A DNA stretch of 39,116 nt from Hyphomicrobiales bacterium. GTDB taxonomy: Bacteria; Pseudomonadota; Alphaproteobacteria; Rhizobiales; Rhizobiaceae. Below are positions 33,250 through 39,116 of the stretch, in pieces. The DNA lies in NCBI GenBank assembly GCA_900467745.1, contig UBQW01000002.1, forward strand, positions 1 to 39,116, in the 5' to 3' direction. Position numbers and translations under genes: made by a program. Positions within the stretch are counted from its first letter, which is position 1, and every line of letters begins with the position of its first letter. A model generated the notes under the pieces. It was not told where the DNA came from. It worked only from the letters and a program-made list of their open reading frames with translations, and did not search any database.

Positions 33250-34125
33250 GTGGATGAAGCCGAGCTGAAAATCTGCCGCCGTGCATACGCGGTGCAAATG
33301 CTGGCTAAAGCCGGTGTCGATCGGGATGATGAGCTGCTGAACGCCTTCTCCACCGTGCCGCGCGAAGATTTCCTGGGGCCGCCGCCGTGGAAGATGCGCG
33401 ACTGGAAGCGCTACGTGGATGTCCCGTCAAGCGATCCGGTCGTTCTCTATCAGGACCTGCTCTTCGCGCTCCAGGCTGATCGGCAGGTCAACAATGGCAG
33501 CCCGAGCCTGCACGCGGGCGCCTTGCACCGTCTCGCGCTGCGTAAGGGCGAGACGGTCTGCCACATCGGCGCCGGCAGCGGCTATTATACCGCCATCATC
33601 GCCGAAATCGTCGGCGAGAACGGTCGCGTCGTGGCTGTCGAGTTCGACGCGGAACTGGCCGGGCACGCCAGGCGCAATCTCGAGCGATACGCGAATGTCG
33701 AAGTCGTCCAAGGAAACGGTCTCGAATGGCCCCGCGAGCCTGCGGATGCCGTCTACGTGAATTTCGCGCTGCACCACCCGGCCGAACCCTGGATCGACAA
33801 GCTCGCGGACGGCGGGCGCCTGCTGTTTCCGCTCGGCACGCCCGCCATGGGCGCCGAAGGCCGGTTGCTCGGCGTCACGTCGCAGGCCGCCTTCTTCCTG
33901 ATCGGCAGGGAGGGGGATGAATTGAGCGCCCGCTTCCTGCAGCCGGTCAATTTCGTCTGGGGCGAGGGGATCTCGGGCGACCTCTCCACCTACGCCGCCC
34001 TCGATCGCGCCTTCCACGCAGGAGGGCTCAACCGCATTCACGCGCTGCGCTGGAATGCGGTCAAGACGGAGCAGGAGTGGTACTCGCAGGAGCGCTGGGG
34101 CCTTGTCACGGCCGCGCTCCATTGA
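33250..34125 (+). CDS. PCMT-like SAM-dependent methyltransferase
   Basis: A 291-residue protein similar to protein-L-isoaspartate O-methyltransferases. SAM-binding motif I is VCHIGAGSGYYTAIIAE and the post-I acidic residue is in VVAVEFDAEL. The N-terminal VPREDFLGPPPWKMRDW is a common mark of this rhizobial group. The substrate may not be isoaspartate, because the N-terminal motif region (NNGSPSLHAGAL) is diverged. The start is set at a GTG (33250) preceded by AGGA at 7 nt; a TTG at 33208 adds 14 residues and has no ribosome binding site. It ends 6 nt before the convergent cimA stop. Confidence 0.82.
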   Translation: MDEAELKICRRAYAVQMLAKAGVDRDDELLNAFSTVPREDFLGPPPWKMRDWKRYVDVPSSDPVVLYQDLLFALQADRQVNNGSPSLHAGALHRLALRKGETVCHIGAGSGYYTAIIAEIVGENGRVVAVEFDAELAGHARRNLERYANVEVVQGNGLEWPREPADAVYVNFALHHPAEPWIDKLADGGRLLFPLGTPAMGAEGRLLGVTSQAAFFLIGREGDELSARFLQPVNFVWGEGISGDLSTYAALDRAFHAGGLNRIHALRWNAVKTEQEWYSQERWGLVTAALH

Positions 34126-34131
34126 GCGTTG

Positions 34132-35742
34132 CTATTCGGCGGCGATCTTGCCCGCCAGCTGCCGGTTCTTCATCAGCTTGTAGATGACCGAATCCATTAG
34201 CGCCTGGAACGACGCGTCGATGATGTTCTCCGACACGCCGACCGTCCACCAGCGCACGCCGTCGCTATCGGTGGATTCGATGAGCACGCGGGTGATCGCT
34301 TCCGTGCCGCCATTGAGGATACGAACTTTGAAGTCGGCCAGAACCAGATCGTCGATTTCGTGTTGGTACTTGCCGAAATCCTTGCGCAGCGCGAGGTCGA
34401 GCGCGTTGACCGGGCCGTCGCCTTCCGCAACCGACATGATAGTCTGGCCATCGACGCCAAGCTTTACCACCGCCTCGGAAACGATCTTCACCTTCCCATG
34501 CGAATCGAAGCGGCGCTCGACCATCACCCGGAAGCCTTCGACCGAGAAGAATTCGGGGATCGTGCCGAGCGTGCGGCGGGCGAGCAACTCGAAGCTGGCA
34601 TCCGCACCTTCATAGGCATAGCCCGAGGCCTCGCGCTCCTTGACCAGCGAGATCAGCCGGTCGAGCTTTGGATCGTCCTTCCCAACGTCGATGCCGCGGC
34701 GCTTCAGCGCGTTGATGAAATTCGCCTTGCCGCCCTGGTCCGACACCATGACCTTGCGGAAGTTGCCGACGCTTTCCGGCGTCACATGCTCGTAGGTGCG
34801 CGGATCCTTCAGAAGCGCCGAGGCATGGATGCCGGCCTTGGTGGCGAAGGCGGATGCGCCGACATAGGGCATCTGGTGGTCGGGCGAGCGGTTCAGCAGT
34901 TCGTCGAAGGCATGCGACAGCCGTGTCAGATTGAGGAGACGTTCGGGGTCGATGGCGGTCATGAAGCGCGAGGCGTAAGTCTCCTTCAGCGCCAGCGTCG
35001 GGATCAGCGTCACCAGATTGGCGTTGCCGCAGCGCTCGCCGATACCATTGAGCGTGCCCTGGATCTGCCGTACGCCTGCCTCGACGGCGGCGAGCGAATT
35101 GGCGACCGCCTGGCCGGTGTCGTTGTGAGCATGGATGCCAAGACAGTGCCCGGGAACGCCCGATGCGATCACCGCCTCGACGATTTCGCGGACCTCGGGC
35201 GGCTGCGTGCCGCCATTGGTGTCGCAGAGCACGATCCACCGCGCCCCGGCATCATGGGCCGCCTTGGCGCAGGCGAGCGCATACTGAGGATTGGCCTTGT
35301 ATCCGTCGAAGAAATGCTCGCAATCGACCATCGCCTCCTTGCTCGCCGCAACCACGGCCTTGACGCTTTCCGAAATGCTCTCGAGGTTCTCCTCGTTGGA
35401 ACAGCCGAGCGCCACCTTGACGTGATAGTCCCAGCTCTTGGCGACGAGACAGACCGCGTCGCTCTTCGCCTGCAGCAGGCTGGTGAGCCCCGGATCGTTT
35501 GAAGCCGAAACGCCGGCGCGCTTGGTCATGCCGAAGGCGACGAAAGAGGCGTTGCGGGTGCGCTTTTCGTTGAAGAAAGCCGTGTCCGTCGGGTTCGCAC
35601 CCGGGTAGCCGCCCTCGATATAATCCAGCCCGAACTCGTCGAGCATGGTGGCGATGGCGATCTTGTCTTCGACGGAAAAGTCGATTCCCGGCGTCTGCTG
35701 TCCGTCGCGCAGCGTGGTGTCGAAGAGATAGATACGGTCCAT
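34132..35742 (-). CDS. cimA: Citramalate synthase (LeuA/HMG-CoA lyase family)
   Basis: Condenses pyruvate and acetyl-CoA to citramalate, giving 2-oxobutyrate for isoleucine without threonine deaminase. The 536-residue protein starts with LFDTTLRDGQQTPGI (the catalytic Arg-Asp), contains HAHNDTGQAVANSL (metal His pair), GTLNGIGERCGNANL, and a C-terminal LeuA-like allosteric domain (SYAYEG-like region through VRWWTVGVSENIID). I chose the ATG at 35742, because GGGAG lies 7 nt upstream; another ATG at 35748 overlaps the preceding stop (ATGA) but has spacing of 1 nt. It is the last gene of the seven-gene operon. Confidence 0.9.
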   Translation of the reverse strand: MDRIYLFDTTLRDGQQTPGIDFSVEDKIAIATMLDEFGLDYIEGGYPGANPTDTAFFNEKRTRNASFVAFGMTKRAGVSASNDPGLTSLLQAKSDAVCLVAKSWDYHVKVALGCSNEENLESISESVKAVVAASKEAMVDCEHFFDGYKANPQYALACAKAAHDAGARWIVLCDTNGGTQPPEVREIVEAVIASGVPGHCLGIHAHNDTGQAVANSLAAVEAGVRQIQGTLNGIGERCGNANLVTLIPTLALKETYASRFMTAIDPERLLNLTRLSHAFDELLNRSPDHQMPYVGASAFATKAGIHASALLKDPRTYEHVTPESVGNFRKVMVSDQGGKANFINALKRRGIDVGKDDPKLDRLISLVKEREASGYAYEGADASFELLARRTLGTIPEFFSVEGFRVMVERRFDSHGKVKIVSEAVVKLGVDGQTIMSVAEGDGPVNALDLALRKDFGKYQHEIDDLVLADFKVRILNGGTEAITRVLIESTDSDGVRWWTVGVSENIIDASFQALMDSVIYKLMKNRQLAGKIAAE

Positions 35743-35744
35743 GG

Positions 35745-36182
35745 TCATGCTCCCAACTGTAAGTGATTTCCCAGAGGGAGATCGTCCCATTTGTCTTCTT
35801 GCGCGTGGGCTGTTGTCCAATTCATGCCGGAAAAACGTGGATCAAATTTCACGCCACTGGCGGCATATTGGTCTAGCTTCTCGTTGATCATTTTCTGACT
35901 GAACACAAAGTAGTGGTTGGTTCCCCCGGTTGGCACATAGGCCAATACGTAGAAAAGGTTCTCAGTCGCACTTTTCTTTTTTATCTGCCAGAAGTTGCGG
36001 GTTCTCTGTCCTTTGACGTCAACCAGAAATGTGGATTTCCTGTCTGGAGAAAGGACGAAAAGGTCGGCCAGCGGCGTGTTGTGACCCATTGTAAAGCCGA
36101 CATCACACCCGCGCTTGCAGAGCTCACTCGCTACGGCAAATTGAGCTGCCCACTGCGTGTGGTGGCGACCGCCGTTGCTCAT
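35745..36182 (-). CDS. Small PD-(D/E)XK nuclease-fold protein
   Basis: A 145-residue protein I cannot place in a named family. The N-terminus (GRHHTQWAAQFAVASELCKR, then GCDVGFTMGHN) and PLADLFVL followed by FLVDVKGQRTR fit the restriction-nuclease-like core: Glu20, Asp40 and Asp55-Val-Lys57 (DxK). The 14-residue spacing between Asp40 and Asp55 is usual. The rest (FWQIKKKS, GGTNHYFVFSQKMI, NWTTAHAQ) is unassigned. The ATG at 36182 is chosen because GGGGA is 7 nt before it; it starts 1 nt after the pip stop. Its stop overlaps the cimA start region. A nuclease role is inferred, not shown. Confidence 0.72.
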   Translation of the reverse strand: MSNGGRHHTQWAAQFAVASELCKRGCDVGFTMGHNTPLADLFVLSPDRKSTFLVDVKGQRTRNFWQIKKKSATENLFYVLAYVPTGGTNHYFVFSQKMINEKLDQYAASGVKFDPRFSGMNWTTAHAQEDKWDDLPLGNHLQLGA

Positions 36183-36183
36183 G

Positions 36184-37609
<1,426 letters not shown>

Positions 37610-37613
<4 letters not shown>

Positions 37614-38098
37614 GATGATGCTCCAGATGGCCATTGGGCCGTGTCGTGGTCGGGGTGTTGATGATTGCTCGCGGCGATCGCATCTTCACGATCGGGCGTC
37701 TCTTCGTCGGGTTCGATGGGCAGGCTGTCGAGGTCGTGAAACCAGCGCATCTTGCGCCGGGTATTCGATTGCGCCACCGGTTTGACCGCCTGCGGATCGT
37801 CGAGCGTGCCGAGAACGAGGTTGATGGTATCGGCTTCGGGTGTGTCGTAAAACAGCGGCGTCCCGCATGCCGCGCAAAAGCCGCGCCGTACGAGATCGGA
37901 GGATTGGAACCACGCCGGCTCCCCGCGCGTCAGCGTAAACTCGGATCGTTTCGCGGCCGCCAGCGGCATGAAGTAGTTCCCAGAGGCCTTCTGGCACATG
38001 CGGCAATGGCACAGATGCGGATAGCCGAGTTCGCCTGCCGCGCGATAACGAACCGCGCCGCACTGGCATCCCCCACCGATCGCCGCTGTTGTCGTCAC
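37610..38098 (-). CDS. GFA-domain protein (second of three in the operon)
   Basis: A 162-residue paralogue of the neighbouring GFA genes. Zinc cysteines: Cys11/13 (GGCQCG), Cys30/32/35 (CHCRMC) and Cys75/78 (FCAACGTP). The central part differs (FMPLAAAKRSEFTL, INLVLGTLDD), but the C-terminal tail HQHPDHDTAQWP is kept. Start and stop both overlap neighbours by 4 nt. It seems to have arisen by tandem duplication followed by divergence. Confidence 0.9.
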
Positions 38099-38574
38099 GA
38101 GCGCGTTCCCTCGGGCCAGGTTGCGGTGTCGTGGTCGGGGTGCTGGTAGGAAACGAGATCGAGCACGAAGGGTGCCGCCTCGGCATCGTCTTCGGTTACG
38201 CGGGACGGCAGTTCGTGCAGGTGGTCGACAAAATCGATCTTGCGCTCGGTGCCGAACTGGATCACCGGCGGCAGCGCCGAGGGATCGTCGAAGGCACCCG
38301 CTGCAATCGCGATCCCATCCGGAGCCTCATAGGTGAGCGGCGTGCCGCAATCAGCGCAGAAGCCGCGCTCGACGACGTTGGACGATTGAAACCGCTTCCG
38401 CTCACCCCGCGTCCACTCAAGCTCGGCGCCACGCACCGATACCAGCGGCGCATAATAGGCGCCGAACGCCTTCTGGCACATGCGGCAATGACAGATCGAG
38501 GAGTCCTTGAGCGTTCCCTGGACCCGGAAACGGATCGCGCCGCACTGGCAGCCGCCGGTGTAGGTTGAGGTCAT
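38095..38574 (-). CDS. GFA-domain protein (first of three in the operon)
   Basis: A 159-residue protein of the same family. Zinc cysteines: Cys9/11 (GGCQCG), Cys28/30/33 (CHCRMC) and Cys73/76 (FCADCGTP). It contains YYAPLVSVRGAELEW and AIAAGAFDDPSALPP, and the shared tail YQHPDHDTATWP. The start overlaps the DUF559 stop and its stop overlaps the next GFA start, each by 4 nt. All three copies have complete cysteine sets, so none looks like a decaying duplicate. Confidence 0.9.
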   Translation of the reverse strand: MTSTYTGGCQCGAIRFRVQGTLKDSSICHCRMCQKAFGAYYAPLVSVRGAELEWTRGERKRFQSSNVVERGFCADCGTPLTYEAPDGIAIAAGAFDDPSALPPVIQFGTERKIDFVDHLHELPSRVTEDDAEAAPFVLDLVSYQHPDHDTATWPEGTRS

Positions 38575-38939
38575 GAACTGTGCCTTCCTATGATTGTCAG
38601 GATATGCAGGCAGACATTGTCGATGTCGCGCAGCACATCGTCGTTCCAGAAGCGCAGAACTGTCCAGTCGTCCGCTTCGAGGCGATGTGTCCTCGCCTCG
38701 TCGTAGTCAGCGTTCGGCTCGCGCGCGTGCTGCGAGCCATCGATCTCGACGATCAGCCGATGTTGCGGGCAGGCGAAATCGACGATGAAGCCAGCGACCG
38801 GCACCTGTCTGCGAAAGCCGAGGCCCATCAGCCGGTGGGCGCGCAGTTCGTTCCAGAGTTTGAGTTCGGCGTCTGTGAGCGCCTTGCGCATGCGCTTGGC
38901 GTTGGCGCGGCGCTGCGCTGGAACGGGGGCATGGGTCAT
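38571..38939 (-). CDS. DUF559-domain protein (Vsr-like nuclease fold)
   Basis: A 122-residue protein of DUF559, related in fold to very short patch repair and restriction nucleases. The core is LTDAELKLWNELRAHRLMGL, FRRQVPVAGFIVDFACPQH and LIVEIDGSQHA, ending with WTVLRFWNDDVLRDIDNV. The putative catalytic residues are Asp54 and Glu65-Ile-Asp67. The ATG at 38939 has AAGGAG at 6 nt; a longer frame to 39092 runs through the RIME-like repeat and is not real. It is first of the seven-gene operon. DUF559 proteins are common and their activity is mostly untested. Confidence 0.86.
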   Translation of the reverse strand: MTHAPVPAQRRANAKRMRKALTDAELKLWNELRAHRLMGLGFRRQVPVAGFIVDFACPQHRLIVEIDGSQHAREPNADYDEARTHRLEADDWTVLRFWNDDVLRDIDNVCLHILTIIGRHSS

Positions 38940-38970
38940 GGCATGCTCCTTCGTCAGCGCAGCGGGCGTG

Positions 38971-39116
38971 TCACCCCCCTCTGTCCTGCCGGACATCTCC
39001 CCCACAAGGGGGGAGATTGGATAGTAGCGATGACGCTGCCCTACGCAACGTTGCATGAGTTCGAAACGTTGATGGCTGAGCGATACGGCCACGCCCAGCC
39101 GATCTCCCCCCTTGTG
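38971..39116. repeat. RIME-like rhizobial intergenic repeat (continues past the right edge)
   Basis: The left arm reads CTGTCCTGCCGGACATCTCC and continues into a hairpin (ATCTCCCCC / GGGGGAGAT, 38995-39017). CACAAGGGGGGAGAT (39003-39017) is repeated exactly in inverse as ATCTCCCCCCTTGTG at 39102-39116. The spacer (39018-39101) is unrelated. The whole looks like a palindromic mosaic element of the RIME type known from rhizobia; the right arm is cut by the window end. It is upstream of the DUF559 gene. Confidence 0.7.

Noticed and set aside
34360..35502. 380-residue plus-strand open frame
   Set aside because: Antisense to cimA, which is intact.
38940..39092. N-terminal extension of the DUF559 protein
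   Set aside because: It reads through the RIME-like repeat (product contains SPLVGEMSGRTEGG), while AAGGAG points to the ATG at 38939.

Overview
This 39 kb window looks like a stretch of ordinary chromosome from a Rhizobiales alphaproteobacterium, most likely Rhizobium or a close relative. The evidence is high GC, one bifunctional Rsh next to rpoZ, the neighbourhood slt / dapA-smpB-(NYN)-rpoZ-rsh / acpS-lepB-rnc-era / recO, a psd-pssA phospholipid pair, a DUF3563 microprotein, and at the right edge an inverted repeat that reads like a rhizobial RIME element. I saw no tRNA, rRNA, CRISPR array, transposase, integrase or phage gene.

Layout. 1-2021: 3' part-open lytic transglycosylase on the minus strand, divergent from dapA-smpB. 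3784-7724: a minus-strand NYN-domain RNase-like gene, then rpoZ, the (p)ppGpp enzyme rsh and a 49-residue DUF3563 protein. 7861-11389: DUF2062, acpS, lepB, rnc and era, tightly packed and partly ATGA-overlapped. 11528-13681: a Crp/Fnr regulator and a stand-alone receiver domain lie between era and recO. 13689-17055: minus-strand MOSC, HD and PAS-GGDEF-EAL genes. 17507-18474: a small EF-hand protein and periplasmic Cu/Zn superoxide dismutase. 18533-23472: minus-strand MscS channel, the coupled ygfZ-HD-phosphatase group, three small or exported hypotheticals and a Nudix hydrolase. 23567-25374: ynfA, SRAP and LysE-type genes. 25375-31428: a 45-residue protein, pssA/psd, an Atm1-type ABC exporter and a large membrane-anchored LysM protein, all minus. 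31587-34125: LOG, RarD and PCMT-like genes. 34132-38939: a compact seven-gene minus-strand operon, DUF559 - GFA - GFA - GFA - pip - PD-(D/E)XK-like - cimA.

How it works together. Most of the window is housekeeping: cell-wall precursor and remodelling (dapA, slt, LysM), translation and RNA quality control (smpB, era, rnc), secretion (lepB), lipid synthesis (acpS, psd, pssA) and stringent response (rpoZ, rsh). The parts that most deserve a second look are: the seven-gene operon, with three tandem GFA paralogues and two restriction-nuclease-fold proteins; the mirror-image domain layout of the LysM protein; intrinsic terminator hairpins placed about 20 nt before the start codons of rsh and the Crp/Fnr gene; genes without Shine-Dalgarno sequences whose CTTG(A/T)C boxes sit 36-37 nt before ATG (possible leaderless mRNAs); and a perfect palindrome beside the EF-hand gene promoter. 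No finding here proves a new system. All calls come from reading the sequence and remembered family motifs, with no database search.
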